Made by a program: the position numbers and the translations under genes. Positions 1-9,303 of a stretch of 60,055 bases of DNA are shown here, piece after piece. The notes beneath the pieces are model-generated. The model saw nothing but the letters and a program-made list of their open reading frames with translations. It had not been told where the DNA came from and made no database searches. The stretch is from NCBI RefSeq assembly GCF_002482975.1, contig NZ_DLHA01000056.1, positions 1-60,055 on the forward strand, in the 5' to 3' direction. How positions within the stretch are numbered: the stretch's first letter is position 1; each line of letters starts with the position of its first letter. This stretch comes from Flavobacterium sp. UBA7680. GTDB lineage: Bacteria > Bacteroidota > Bacteroidia > Flavobacteriales > Flavobacteriaceae.

Positions 1-37
1 TGCTTGTTTATTAACACAGTACCTTACGCAAAACAAA

Positions 38-66
38 ACAGGCGGTTTAAAACCGCCTGTTTTTTT
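38..66. terminator. Bidirectional intrinsic terminator
   Basis: An 11-bp perfect inverted repeat (ACAGGCGGTTT at 38-48, AAACCGCCTGT at 50-60) is followed by a T run on the plus strand and preceded by an A-rich run, so it can work in both directions. It ends the minus-strand adhesin/SprF/OmpA operon. It may also end a plus-strand gene lying before the window. Confidence 0.85.
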
Positions 67-2077
67 AATATTTAATGATTTCGAACTCGCAACGTCGATT
101 CATAAAATGATCGTGTTCATTGCATCCAAAATCCAAACAATATAACAAAGGTTTACTTTCGCCCATACCCACAAACTTCATTCTTCGGGCATTTACATAA
201 CCTTCTAACGCTAAATAATTACGGGTGGCTTCTGCTCTTTTTTCAGATAAAATCTGATTATATAATTCCGTACCACGATTGTCGGTATGTGCCACAATTT
301 TTAAATGAACGGATGGGTATTTTTCCATTTTTTCGGCCAAAGCATCCAATATTTTTTTAGAATCGGCTCGAATGGTCCACTTGTCATAATCAAAATGAAT
401 AGGTTCTAATTCAAAAAACATTTTCCCGTCTTTTTCTATCACTTTTGGCCCAGATGTATCCGCAACGATTTGTTTTTTGATTTCCTTTTTCTTTTCGGCA
501 TAAGCCACTGGATCTTTTTGCTCCTCTACTTCTTCTGGCTCTAATACCGGGATTGGTTTCACTTTTTGTTTAATATAAAACACCAATTTTTGTTGATGTT
601 GATCTTGTACTACGGCTTTAAAATCTGCCATTTCATAATTTTGATGCTCTACTTTTAAATCATAAATTCCTGCATAAATATTCAAGTTAAACACAGCTAT
701 AGAATCTAAGGTATTGCAGTAAATTTGTTTTTGATTTTTATCTTTTAAAATAGCCTTACAGTCTGCAACATATTGTTTGGTTTCGGAATCCCGAATTTCA
801 AAAGCAATGGTGTATTGTTTTTTAAATATACTATTCAATTGAGTGAATTCGTAGATATCATCGTTAAAATAATCTCTGTTCGAGGCAAAATAACCATTTT
901 TATCATCGGAATATCTAAAAGCAAAATCATCAAAAGAAGAGTTAATCGGCGCTCCTAAATTAATCGGATATTCAAAGCTGCCATTAATATTCTTACAGAC
1001 AAACACATCTAACATGCCCAAACCTAAATGTCCGGCAGAAGAAAAATACAAATTCCCTTGAGCATCTAAATACGGATATTGTTCCCTGCCCGCCGTATTA
1101 ATCGGTTCGGGCAAACGAACCCAAACATCTTTATTTTCTCCTTCTAATTCCACATAATACAAATCATAGGCAGCGGATACTTCTGCTCCAAAATTAGAGG
1201 CAAAATACAAGCGTTTTTCATCGGGGCTCAACGCTGGATGCATAATGCTACAATTATTTTTGTTAAACGCCATTTTTTGAGCAGGTGTCCACTGGCCATT
1301 TACTTTAGTAGACTTATAAATTTTAATATTATTATTGTCCTTTTTATCATATTTCTTTCTACCATGTTCAAAATTACTGCCAGAAAAATACATGGTATTA
1401 CCATCTTTAGTAAAACAAAAATTGGCCTCGTGCAATTCGGTATTAATAGCTTCTGGAAATACTTCTACAGTATAAGTCGTGTCTTTTTCTTTTTTAGATG
1501 CTTTAAAAATATCCAGAAATGGACGATGTGTCCACTTATATATTTGGCGATCAAATTTAGAAGGCCGATCGGAACTAAAATAGATAGTGTCATCAACTTT
1601 AACAGCTCCAAAATCAGAAAATTCCGTATTAAAAGAAACCGATTGTATCTTAAACAAATCATCTTTTAATTTGAACTCTTCAATGTTTTCCAAAACACTT
1701 TTCTTATCTAAACTAATTCCTAAATTTTCATAAAACAAAACAATGTAATCCACAGCTGCTGGGTGGTTGCCTAGAGCCGACAATACATGAAAATACATCA
1801 TATTGCAATAATTGGGATAATTTTTATTGGGCTCATCGAACCTGCCAGTTACAATCTTTTTCAAATACATCGCTGCCGATTCAAACCGATAAGTATTATA
1901 ATAGCTGTTGGCTAGCTTTAAAATCACTTCTTTTTTATGATCGCCGCTCAGCAATTGTTCTTCGTAACAAGAGGCGGCTTTAAAAAAATCGTTTATCTTA
2001 TAGTAATTGTCGCATTGACTTTGAGCAATTCCTTGCTGAAAGTTCCATAAGCATAATAGTACGAGTATCTTTTTCAT
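65..2077 (-). CDS. OmpA-family outer-membrane/periplasmic protein with PD40-like beta-propeller repeats
   Basis: 670 aa with a signal peptide (first ~19 residues, ending IAQS). The N-terminal third is helical and TPR-like. The middle (roughly 150-420) has PD40/WD40-like strands of the type FSSDRP, YFSGSN and YFASN. The last ~115 residues form an OmpA peptidoglycan-binding domain with FDYDKWTIRADS, HTDNRG and NQILSEKRA, ending with the NRRCEFEI element. This architecture is the usual partner of PorP/SprF proteins in Bacteroidota and probably tethers the outer-membrane machinery to peptidoglycan. It is the last gene of a three-gene operon and starts 2 bp after the PorP/SprF-like gene. The exact adhesin it serves is inferred from position only. 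Confidence 0.9.
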   Translation of the reverse strand: MKKILVLLCLWNFQQGIAQSQCDNYYKINDFFKAASCYEEQLLSGDHKKEVILKLANSYYNTYRFESAAMYLKKIVTGRFDEPNKNYPNYCNMMYFHVLSALGNHPAAVDYIVLFYENLGISLDKKSVLENIEEFKLKDDLFKIQSVSFNTEFSDFGAVKVDDTIYFSSDRPSKFDRQIYKWTHRPFLDIFKASKKEKDTTYTVEVFPEAINTELHEANFCFTKDGNTMYFSGSNFEHGRKKYDKKDNNNIKIYKSTKVNGQWTPAQKMAFNKNNCSIMHPALSPDEKRLYFASNFGAEVSAAYDLYYVELEGENKDVWVRLPEPINTAGREQYPYLDAQGNLYFSSAGHLGLGMLDVFVCKNINGSFEYPINLGAPINSSFDDFAFRYSDDKNGYFASNRDYFNDDIYEFTQLNSIFKKQYTIAFEIRDSETKQYVADCKAILKDKNQKQIYCNTLDSIAVFNLNIYAGIYDLKVEHQNYEMADFKAVVQDQHQQKLVFYIKQKVKPIPVLEPEEVEEQKDPVAYAEKKKEIKKQIVADTSGPKVIEKDGKMFFELEPIHFDYDKWTIRADSKKILDALAEKMEKYPSVHLKIVAHTDNRGTELYNQILSEKRAEATRNYLALEGYVNARRMKFVGMGESKPLLYCLDFGCNEHDHFMNRRCEFEIIKY

Positions 2078-2079
2078 GG

Positions 2080-2994
2080 CTAATAAAATCTAGGTGAGGT
2101 GTAACTATTACTTAGTTTTACAGTGTTTAATCTATAAATCAGAATCAATTCGTGGCTACCCGAATTAAATTGCTGTAAACGGCTAAGGGTGTACTCGTAT
2201 GCATAACCAATTCTTAAATCGGGGGTGATATAAAAATTAACGATTCCTGTTATAGAATCCTCATAGCGAGAAGAAACTCCTAACTCTACTTTGTTGTTAA
2301 TTAACATATTTACCAAAGCTTCCATGCTTAACGGAGCTCCGCTTACTTCTTTTACAATCACCGATGGTTTTAACTTTAATTTATCTGATATTTCAAACAC
2401 ATATCCCGAGATAAAATACAAATGAGATTTACTTTGGTACAGATGACTGGTTGAAGAATTAAGGTCATTCGGAATTAAATTAGGAATAGAGAAACCGGCA
2501 TAATATCTCTTTTTGAACAGGAAAACCCCTGTTCCTATATTCAACATGGTATGAGACATATTCTGAAACATGGGGTCTCCGTAATTTTCCATCTTGGTAA
2601 AATCCAAAGCAATGTTATCTAATCCTGTTTTTAGTCCGAAAGAAAGATTGGTTTTTTCGGTCAGTTTCACTTTGTAGGCAAAATTTATATCAAAAATATT
2701 TTGGGTAACTGTTGCCTGACTTCCTATGCGGTCATTAACAAAATTCACTCCGATTTCCATCTTGTCTGTTAATGGGATATTACTAAAGATATTTACGGTT
2801 CGCGGAGCTCCTTCGATACCTACCCATTGTTTTCTGAACAAATTTCCAATCTGTACAACACCAGGTTCATTAATCATGTAAGCCGGATTCACAATACCCA
2901 TATTATACATGTATTGTGAATAATGAGGGGTTTGCTGAGCAATTACGGATGAACTGCCTAAAACAAATGCTATAAAGATGTATATTGTTTTCAT
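2080..2994 (-). CDS. PorP/SprF family type IX secretion outer-membrane protein
   Basis: 304 aa, signal peptide ending VIAQQ. The sequence shows the family opening QTPHYSQYMYNMGIVNPAY followed by alternating beta strands of a barrel (for example FRKQWVGIEGAPRTVNIFSNIPL). The ending YRLNTVKLSNSYTSPRFY resembles the barrel closure of this family. In Flavobacterium, SprF is needed for surface display of the SprB adhesin by the T9SS, and paralogues sit directly downstream of other type B cargo genes. Here it sits 3 bp after a type B cargo gene and 2 bp before an OmpA-family gene, so a cargo-specific secretion or anchoring role is a reasonable inference. Confidence 0.92.
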   Translation of the reverse strand: MKTIYIFIAFVLGSSSVIAQQTPHYSQYMYNMGIVNPAYMINEPGVVQIGNLFRKQWVGIEGAPRTVNIFSNIPLTDKMEIGVNFVNDRIGSQATVTQNIFDINFAYKVKLTEKTNLSFGLKTGLDNIALDFTKMENYGDPMFQNMSHTMLNIGTGVFLFKKRYYAGFSIPNLIPNDLNSSTSHLYQSKSHLYFISGYVFEISDKLKLKPSVIVKEVSGAPLSMEALVNMLINNKVELGVSSRYEDSITGIVNFYITPDLRIGYAYEYTLSRLQQFNSGSHELILIYRLNTVKLSNSYTSPRFY

Positions 2995-2997
2995 GGC

Positions 2998-5900
2998 TTA
3001 TCTGATTAAGTAAAAATCTCCTTGAAATGCGGCTGTACTGCCGTCGTTTGGTTCAAATATGTAAAAATATACCCCGCTAGGTAAGACTTCGCCTAGGGTT
3101 AATTTCACATTACTTTTACCATTAAACCTTGGCGTATTTTTATCTCCTTCGTATACTAAACTTCCGTATCTGTTATAAATGCTTAATTTAAAATCAGGAA
3201 AGGCTATGGGTAAATTACCTAAGTTTAACTCATCATTGATTCCGTCGTTGTTATCTGAAACGCCTCCTTCTATACCGCTTTTACAATCGCCTGTACCAAT
3301 AGGCAGAATATGAACCTTAACTTTTACCCTTTCGGATTTACAGCCTAAAGCATTTTCGGCTTCTATATAATAATCTTCCCCATCTTTTAACAATTGGGTA
3401 TGAGGCAAATGAGTTACAGAAGTTTCGGTATCATAAAAGTTAATTACAGAGGTGTAATTAGTAATTTGAATATCCGATAATCTTGCACCTTTGCTAATAC
3501 AAAAACTTTGCTCAGTGGCGGTGGTAGGATTCTCTACATGAACCAAATGAATCTCTATAGTTGACTTAGAAGATGGACAAGAGGAGCTATTATCTACTAA
3601 ATAATCAAATTGATAAATGCCTACTGACAATGCCGATAAACTAACTTTTGAACCTATTAAGGCACTGGTTTCGCTCACGTCAATCCAGCTGCCATTAGTA
3701 TCGGCATAAGAATCCAATAAAGTCATCAAATCAATTTCTGAGTCGGACACACAAACCGTTGCGCTGCTATTTTTACCCGCATAAGGTTTTTTACTAACAC
3801 TAATGTTCACCACTGCTTGTGAATGACCACAAATTTCATTTTCAGTTCCTTTATAAGTATAAGTTCCTGCAGGCATGTTTTTAAAATCAAAAATCAAATG
3901 ATGAGTTGGAGATTGAAATCCATTGGGTGTAATCCATTTTCCTGTAGTATCGGGGTTACCTGTTAATTTATCAAACAAATCAAACATTTCATCTTCGCAA
4001 ACTGCAAGGTCTAACCCAATTCCCGCGCTAAAAGATTTAGAAACCGCTACGTTTAAAAAGTATTCCGAAAGACAAGGCTGACTGATTCTGTAAACCAATT
4101 CAAAGGTTTGATCGGTTGTTAATGCTGGAAAAATATACGGGTTGCTGATTTCTTCAGAGGTTTCTTTAATCATCCACACCCCTGCTTGATTGGGTTTATT
4201 AGTTAATAATTCGATTAAATCAATGGATTTTCGATTTCCATTGACATCATTCAATTCATTTTCGCAAACACTTATTTCTGTAACTTCTTTCAGATTTTTA
4301 TTTACGGTTACCTTCACGAAAGCTTGCTGACCTTCACATATCGTATTTTCATCTTTATGATAGGTATAAATTCCTTCGGGCATTTTACTGGCGTCAAAAA
4401 TGAGTTCACTTCCTAAAGATTCTAATCCGTCTGGTGTAATCCATTTTCCCGTAACATCAGGCTGATTAGTTAATTTATCAAATAAATTAAAGCTTTCATT
4501 TTCACAAACAATTAAATCGGCGCCAACACCTGGATGAAACAATTTAGAAACGTTTAAAACCAAATTACTATCTGGAACACATTTTTCATTCGACTTATAA
4601 ACGAATTCAAAGGTTTGACTATTGGTTAATTCTGGCAATACAAACGGATTTACCACTGGGTTTTGAGTTTCTTTTTCAAGCCACAAACCTTCTGTTAAAG
4701 GCACAGATTTTAACAATGAGTTTAAATCAATTTGTTTTCTAGCACCCGATTCGTCATTAAAATAACTTTCACATAAAGCGACCTCAGTTGTTTCAGATTC
4801 TTTTTTTGGATGAACAATAATTGTTACCTGTGCGGTTTGTACCTGACAAGGATGTTGAATACTCATCGTTGGCATACACTGATCTGGAGTTTCAAATGAT
4901 ATACTGGGCACAGATACCTCTGCATTAAATTCCGTAAAAACAGTATATTCAAAAACATAAGTGCCCGGCATTATATTTTCAGTATCCGACAAATCAATCG
5001 TTCCTTTATAAGTATATGACGGATTAGGAGTAACACACGGCGTTTCGGAATTACTGATTAATCCCAAATTACTTGCCCCAGAAATGAATTTCCAATCGGT
5101 ACACTCATTTTTACCATAATCATAAGTAACTCCATTTTCGGTAGTAAAATCAATAAAATCATATAAATCTACTTTAGAAGAATTAACGTCTCCTAAACAA
5201 AATTCCGGCACTTGTGGTTTTTGTTTAAATGGTCTTAGGTTTTCGTAAACCGAAAAACGGATAGTACTACTTACGTCATCACAAACTTTAGCTCTGGTTT
5301 TTACAAAATAGGAATATCTAAAAGTTCTTACTCCGAATCTTTTATTTTGTGTAATCGAATTATTAAAAACACGTTTTAAGTTAATTATGGAGTCCGCAGG
5401 CCCTGTCAATTCACCAGTAGTATCATTTTCGTACAACCAAACCCCTTCTAAATCTTCTTTAGAAAGATAACCATCGTCTCTTAGATTAATATCTGCATCG
5501 TAGGCACCATTTAAGATGTCGGTTTCGCAAATATTAAATTCATTGGCTTTTCCCGAAAATACGCCACGAACTACTTTAACTTTAATCTTGGACTCTGCTT
5601 CGGATTGGCACGGTTCATATCCCGGAACCGTATATTTTAATTCAAAGATTTCTTCATCTACCAACGACGGCCCTGGCTTATAAGGGATATCCACAATTAA
5701 ATAACGGTTGCTGGCTATGGTAATAAAACTTTTACTATTGCCTAAATATGTCCAATTGCCATTCGTATGTGCATTAGGTTGGGTTAAAAATGCTTGATTT
5801 AAATCATATTTGGTAGTGGTATCACACCAATCATCATGAAAGTTACAAACCTGAGCCACTACCTCATCGCTCAAAACTGGTATAATATGACCTGAAAATG

Positions 5901-6291
5901 GCCCCAATTGCACTTTTATGGTAATTGCTGGATTCGTATTTCCGCATGAATTATTAAACAACTGAAATTCGTAATAAGATAGCTCTTGTAAAGGAGTAGG
6001 AATAACCACCGTGGATTCTTTCAAATCCCATAGATATAAATCTCCGGTAGATTCATTTAAAGTATAATTATACCCTGGATCAAACCAAAAACCTTTTTCT
6101 AAAACCTGTCCTGTTTGCTTAAAGTATTCATCATAAAGATTAACAATACCATCTGGCTTGCCATCATTATTGGAATCTATTTGAGTGATGTCGCAAAAAA
6201 CAAATGTTTGAGTTGTTCCGCACTGCGCTAATATTTTTGTTTCAAATAAGCATATGAAAACAAAAAAAGATAAAATTAGATTTTTCATCAC
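2998..6291 (-). CDS. Large T9SS type B secreted protein (gliding-motility-type C-terminal domain)
   Basis: 1097 aa, signal peptide ending KILAQ. It is a cysteine-containing, beta-rich repetitive surface protein. Two copies of a module of about 170 residues are visible at roughly 495-660 and 665-830. Each has a CES/CEN start, an IDL element, a GxW.xxET element, an FDKLT..PD.TGKWITP element and a TYTYxxxEN.IC element. The last ~85 residues (ISDNNDGINDELNL, FKLSIYNRYGSLVYEG, GVYFYIF) form the type B sorting domain, also called the gliding-motility-associated C-terminal domain. First gene of the operon with the PorP/SprF-like and OmpA genes. Adhesin function is inferred from architecture. It is transcribed divergently from an XRE regulator across a 535-bp AT-rich region. 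Confidence 0.9.
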   Translation of the reverse strand: MMKNLILSFFVFICLFETKILAQCGTTQTFVFCDITQIDSNNDGKPDGIVNLYDEYFKQTGQVLEKGFWFDPGYNYTLNESTGDLYLWDLKESTVVIPTPLQELSYYEFQLFNNSCGNTNPAITIKVQLGPFSGHIIPVLSDEVVAQVCNFHDDWCDTTTKYDLNQAFLTQPNAHTNGNWTYLGNSKSFITIASNRYLIVDIPYKPGPSLVDEEIFELKYTVPGYEPCQSEAESKIKVKVVRGVFSGKANEFNICETDILNGAYDADINLRDDGYLSKEDLEGVWLYENDTTGELTGPADSIINLKRVFNNSITQNKRFGVRTFRYSYFVKTRAKVCDDVSSTIRFSVYENLRPFKQKPQVPEFCLGDVNSSKVDLYDFIDFTTENGVTYDYGKNECTDWKFISGASNLGLISNSETPCVTPNPSYTYKGTIDLSDTENIMPGTYVFEYTVFTEFNAEVSVPSISFETPDQCMPTMSIQHPCQVQTAQVTIIVHPKKESETTEVALCESYFNDESGARKQIDLNSLLKSVPLTEGLWLEKETQNPVVNPFVLPELTNSQTFEFVYKSNEKCVPDSNLVLNVSKLFHPGVGADLIVCENESFNLFDKLTNQPDVTGKWITPDGLESLGSELIFDASKMPEGIYTYHKDENTICEGQQAFVKVTVNKNLKEVTEISVCENELNDVNGNRKSIDLIELLTNKPNQAGVWMIKETSEEISNPYIFPALTTDQTFELVYRISQPCLSEYFLNVAVSKSFSAGIGLDLAVCEDEMFDLFDKLTGNPDTTGKWITPNGFQSPTHHLIFDFKNMPAGTYTYKGTENEICGHSQAVVNISVSKKPYAGKNSSATVCVSDSEIDLMTLLDSYADTNGSWIDVSETSALIGSKVSLSALSVGIYQFDYLVDNSSSCPSSKSTIEIHLVHVENPTTATEQSFCISKGARLSDIQITNYTSVINFYDTETSVTHLPHTQLLKDGEDYYIEAENALGCKSERVKVKVHILPIGTGDCKSGIEGGVSDNNDGINDELNLGNLPIAFPDFKLSIYNRYGSLVYEGDKNTPRFNGKSNVKLTLGEVLPSGVYFYIFEPNDGSTAAFQGDFYLIR

Positions 6292-6826
6292 AACTCTATT
6301 TTTATTGGTTTATGATTTTTTTCAAAAATACCACTGATAAAATATGCTCTATACCTAATACAAATCTCTAACTCAAAAAGAATTTAAATCATGATTTTAA
6401 TCATTAAAAAGACATTTTATTTCCTTTTTTAATAACCAAAAAGAACTATTTATTCTTTTTAATTAAAAAACACTTATTTAATTGTAGTGCATTTATGGAT
6501 TTACGGAACTATAATCTAAGTTATATAGACACAACACCTAAACAATTGTTAAAAAGTTCTATATAAGACCAAATAGTTCTTATTACAGCATTATAATTAT
6601 TCCTATAATTGCTTATTTATTTCTTATTTCACGCTTTAATTTTAACACTTGTGTTTATATTAAATTGAATCAAATATTAATTTACACTATTAAAAACAAA
6701 TTATTAATAATACTCAACCCTATTTTTTAATTAAAAAACTTAAATCCGCTTGAACTGACTTATTATTTTCCTGCTTAAAAGGAAACAAAAGTCGTTATGA
6801 CATTTGTTTATATTAAAGAATATTTT
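6292..6826. promoter_or_regulatory. AT-rich divergent regulatory region with palindromes
   Basis: 535 bp without a convincing gene, between the adhesin operon (minus) and the first XRE regulator (plus). It holds a 23-bp interrupted palindrome at 6438-6460 (arms AAAAAGAA and TTCTTTTT around a 7-bp centre). It also holds an exact 11-bp inverted pair, AAGAACTATTT at 6441-6451 and AAATAGTTCTT at 6571-6581, a palindrome AACAATTGTT at 6541-6550, and a further GTTCT at 6556-6560. No full promoter is assigned. Operator function is inferred from the symmetry and the adjacent regulator. Confidence 0.45.
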
Positions 6827-7219
6827 ATGATACACAATCCTGAAACCAAGATTAAACAAATACGAGAGTTGAAAAATCTTACTCAGGAATTCGTAGCCGA
6901 AAGCATTGGGCTTACAACCAGAGCTTATTCTAAAATTGAGTGCGGAGAAACGCAATTAACCATTAACCGGCTTAATGAAATTTGCGCCGTTCTAGGAGTA
7001 AAGTCTATAGAACTTTTAGAATTCGACAAAAACAAAATTCTTAACCCTCAAAAAACAAGCAATACCAACTGCCAAAATAACAACCCCTTAAATTGCAGTT
7101 ACATCCAGGAAAAACTCATTTGCCAATACGAAGAAACGATTCAATCTTTAAAAGATCAGATTGAACTATTAAATATTCTGATTCAGAAAAAATCTTCCAA
7201 AAACGAAAAAACCGCCTAA
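6827..7219 (+). CDS. XRE-family HTH transcriptional regulator (twin A)
   Basis: 130 aa from ATG 6827. An upstream in-frame ATG at 6797 would add ten residues, but the paralogue at 7259-7627 aligns with the later start (MIHNPETK against MIASPETK). Residues 1-70 form a Cro/CI-type helix-turn-helix (LTQEFVAESIGLTTRAYSKIE, then an LGV segment). The C-terminal half is a predicted coiled coil (QYEETIQSLKDQIELLNIL). Its stop codon lies in the loop of a terminator shared with the paralogue. Likely a dimeric DNA-binding regulator; its target is unknown, but the divergent adhesin operon and the intergenic palindromes are obvious candidates. Confidence 0.88.
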   Translation: MIHNPETKIKQIRELKNLTQEFVAESIGLTTRAYSKIECGETQLTINRLNEICAVLGVKSIELLEFDKNKILNPQKTSNTNCQNNNPLNCSYIQEKLICQYEETIQSLKDQIELLNILIQKKSSKNEKTA

Positions 7220-7237
7220 ACAAGCGGTCTCTTTTAT
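7211..7237. terminator. Terminator between convergent XRE genes
   Basis: Short stem ACCGC (7211-7215) with GCGGT (7224-7228), followed by a CT/T-rich stretch and preceded by an A-rich stretch. The stop codon of the plus-strand XRE gene lies in the loop. It probably serves both convergent genes. Confidence 0.55.
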
Positions 7238-7258
7238 TTTTAATAGTCTAACAAAATG

Positions 7259-7627
7259 TCATTTACATTGATTAATGATTTTTAGCAACTCTATTTGCTC
7301 CTTAAGCGACTTAATGGTTTCTTCGTATTGCTGAATTAATTTTTCAGATAATTTTAAATCACATGCTACTTGATTTTTAACTGCATTATTTGAATTATTA
7401 TTAAAGTGGTTAAAAACATGTTCACAATCGAATTCTAGAATCTCAAGGGGTTCTACGCCCAAAATAGCACTAATCTGATTTAATCGATTAATCGTAAGTT
7501 GGGTTTGTCCGTTTTCTATTTTAGAATAAGCACGAGTAGTTAACCCTATGCTTTCTGCCACAAACTCTTGAGTAAGATTTTTCAACTCTCGTATTTGTTT
7601 GATTTTAGTTTCTGGGCTAGCTATCAT
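7259..7627 (-). CDS. XRE-family HTH transcriptional regulator (twin B)
   Basis: 122 aa, convergent with and paralogous to the gene at 6827-7219. Apart from the first few residues, the N-terminal half is almost the same as the twin: residues from ETKIKQ through AYSKIE are identical. The C-terminal half keeps only the coiled-coil pattern (QYEETIKSLKEQIELLKI). A 32-bp stretch is identical at DNA level in inverted orientation (6854-6885 and 7569-7600). The two proteins could form homo- or heterodimers through the coiled coils and recognise the same DNA; this is inference. Confidence 0.88.
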   Translation of the reverse strand: MIASPETKIKQIRELKNLTQEFVAESIGLTTRAYSKIENGQTQLTINRLNQISAILGVEPLEILEFDCEHVFNHFNNNSNNAVKNQVACDLKLSEKLIQQYEETIKSLKEQIELLKIINQCK

Positions 7628-8018
7628 AACTAATCATTTTAAGACAAAGCATGAATAATATTGTTCAAAAAAAGGAAAAATTAATTCTTAAAAAACCTAA
7701 ATTAACAACTGTTTAATACCAAAAAAAGCCTAACTTGAATCATAATCATGACTACGACTGCATTAAATATAATAAATATATTAAACGCTTTGACGAGCTT
7801 GATTTAATTAAATCTATTGAAACGTTTTTATGTTAGAAGAAAAATTGATTAATCCCCATAAAATCAATTTTCAAATGATACTTGTACACAAGTTTAACGC
7901 AAATCAAAATTAAATCCAGTGATTAATATCATGTTAATTACGGTATTTAATATATAGAATTGTAAAAAAGATTAAAAAGTATAAAAATTCAATTTTAAAA
8001 CTTTAACTCCGACATACC
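7628..8018. other. AT-rich intergenic region, no gene seen
   Basis: 391 bp between the minus-strand XRE twin and the plus-strand secreted protein, so it must hold two divergent promoters. I see no open reading frame with family character, no clear TAnnTTTG element and no strong hairpin. The sequence is very AT-rich throughout. Confidence 0.5.
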
Positions 8019-9257
8019 ATGAGAACTATCTACTTGATTTTATCGGCTTTATTTGGCATATTGAATGTTTACAGCCAAACCAGCAATTTAAAACCCGAAT
8101 GGAAAAAATTATCCTTAAACAGTTCGTCAGATAAAACTTGGTCTGTTTTAAACACTTCTGACTTTGGTATGTTGTTAACCAGCAATACTGGGGAAGTCAT
8201 TAAAATTAATTCCAACGGAAAAAAAGAATGGGAAAAAACATTTGCAAATACTAACGAGAATATCTTATCGGTAGAAACTTTTAAACGAAAAGAGGATTTA
8301 AACGACAAATTTTTATTTGTATCTATAAACACCCAAGAAAAGAATCAAATCAAACTGATTCGATTAAATCATCTAGGAGATACAGAGTGGGAAAAGAAAT
8401 ACACTCCTATGGAAATTCAGGCTCCTATGGTAATTAAACACACCACCGACAACGGTTACATTTTAGCCGCTAAAGCCAATGCTAACCATGCGTTAAAATC
8501 AACGATTATATTATTCAAATTCAATAAGGAAGGCGATATCCAATGGAAAAAAGAAATAGATAGAATTACAGAACTTATTGATGTTGTACAAAAAACCAAT
8601 CAAGAATACTTTTTAATAGGCAATATATCCGATGACGAAGTAGTTTACAAAACCGTTATAAAAAACATCAACAAAACAGGAGAAAAAACAGCCGAATACA
8701 TTTACGACTGCAAAACCGTAGACGTAGAAAAAACCAATTCAGGAAATATTGCCTTAATTGGACACGGAGAAATTGCGGTTGCCAAAGACACCCACTTTAT
8801 GATTTCTGAAATTAACCATAAAGGCGAAATCAAAAAACAGCAAAATTACATTTTGAACGACAAAGTAAAAGGCTTACCTCTACCTCCTCCGCAGGTAGAC
8901 AACATAAACAACACCAATCCCCCTCATAAATTAGTCAGCACGAGCGACAATGGTTATTTAGTAGTAGGCAATCCTAATTATGCGGAAAGAGCTAATGACA
9001 GTGTTTTAGTGGTTAAAATCAGCAATAAAGGAGAAGTAGAATGGGATGAAAGACATCAATTTGCTCATGGCAATTACCAATTTTATAATATTTTAAAAAG
9101 TGCCGATGGTGGTTATATGATTGCCGGAAATTCTACCACCAACTCCAATCAAGAAATTGTACTGTTAAACCTTAAACCTGCCAAACCTATTCAAAAGCCC
9201 AAAAAAGTTAAAAAACCAGCACTCAACCCTAGTCAAAATCAAATGATTAGTAAATAA
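8019..9257 (+). CDS. Secreted beta-propeller-like protein, function unknown
   Basis: 412 aa, signal peptide ending NVYSQ. Residues ~25-390 contain about seven to eight repeats of the pattern I..NG...WEKK..., then .DNGY.L.., such as GEVIKINSNGKKEWEK and TTDNGYILAAK. These match the repeat style in the first half of the 11800-14730 protein. No T9SS sorting domain is present; the end is a lysine/proline-rich tail (KPIQKPKKVKKP), so it may stay periplasmic or be exported otherwise. Followed by a strong bidirectional terminator. The family is not certain. Confidence 0.75.
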   Translation: MRTIYLILSALFGILNVYSQTSNLKPEWKKLSLNSSSDKTWSVLNTSDFGMLLTSNTGEVIKINSNGKKEWEKTFANTNENILSVETFKRKEDLNDKFLFVSINTQEKNQIKLIRLNHLGDTEWEKKYTPMEIQAPMVIKHTTDNGYILAAKANANHALKSTIILFKFNKEGDIQWKKEIDRITELIDVVQKTNQEYFLIGNISDDEVVYKTVIKNINKTGEKTAEYIYDCKTVDVEKTNSGNIALIGHGEIAVAKDTHFMISEINHKGEIKKQQNYILNDKVKGLPLPPPQVDNINNTNPPHKLVSTSDNGYLVVGNPNYAERANDSVLVVKISNKGEVEWDERHQFAHGNYQFYNILKSADGGYMIAGNSTTNSNQEIVLLNLKPAKPIQKPKKVKKPALNPSQNQMISK

Positions 9258-9284
9258 AAAAGAGGGCTAAGCCCTCTTTTTTAT
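9256..9284. terminator. Bidirectional intrinsic terminator
   Basis: Inverted repeat AAAGAGGGCT / AGCCCTCTTT around position 9269 with A and T runs on either side. It lies between the convergent secreted-protein gene and glyQS. Confidence 0.85.
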
Positions 9285-9303
9285 TTCTAAAACAATGATA
9301 TAA

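Noticed and set aside
1238..1669. Plus-strand open frame opposite the OmpA-family gene
   Set aside because: The translation is an unstructured Ile/Phe/Arg-rich product of antisense reading; the minus-strand gene is unambiguous.
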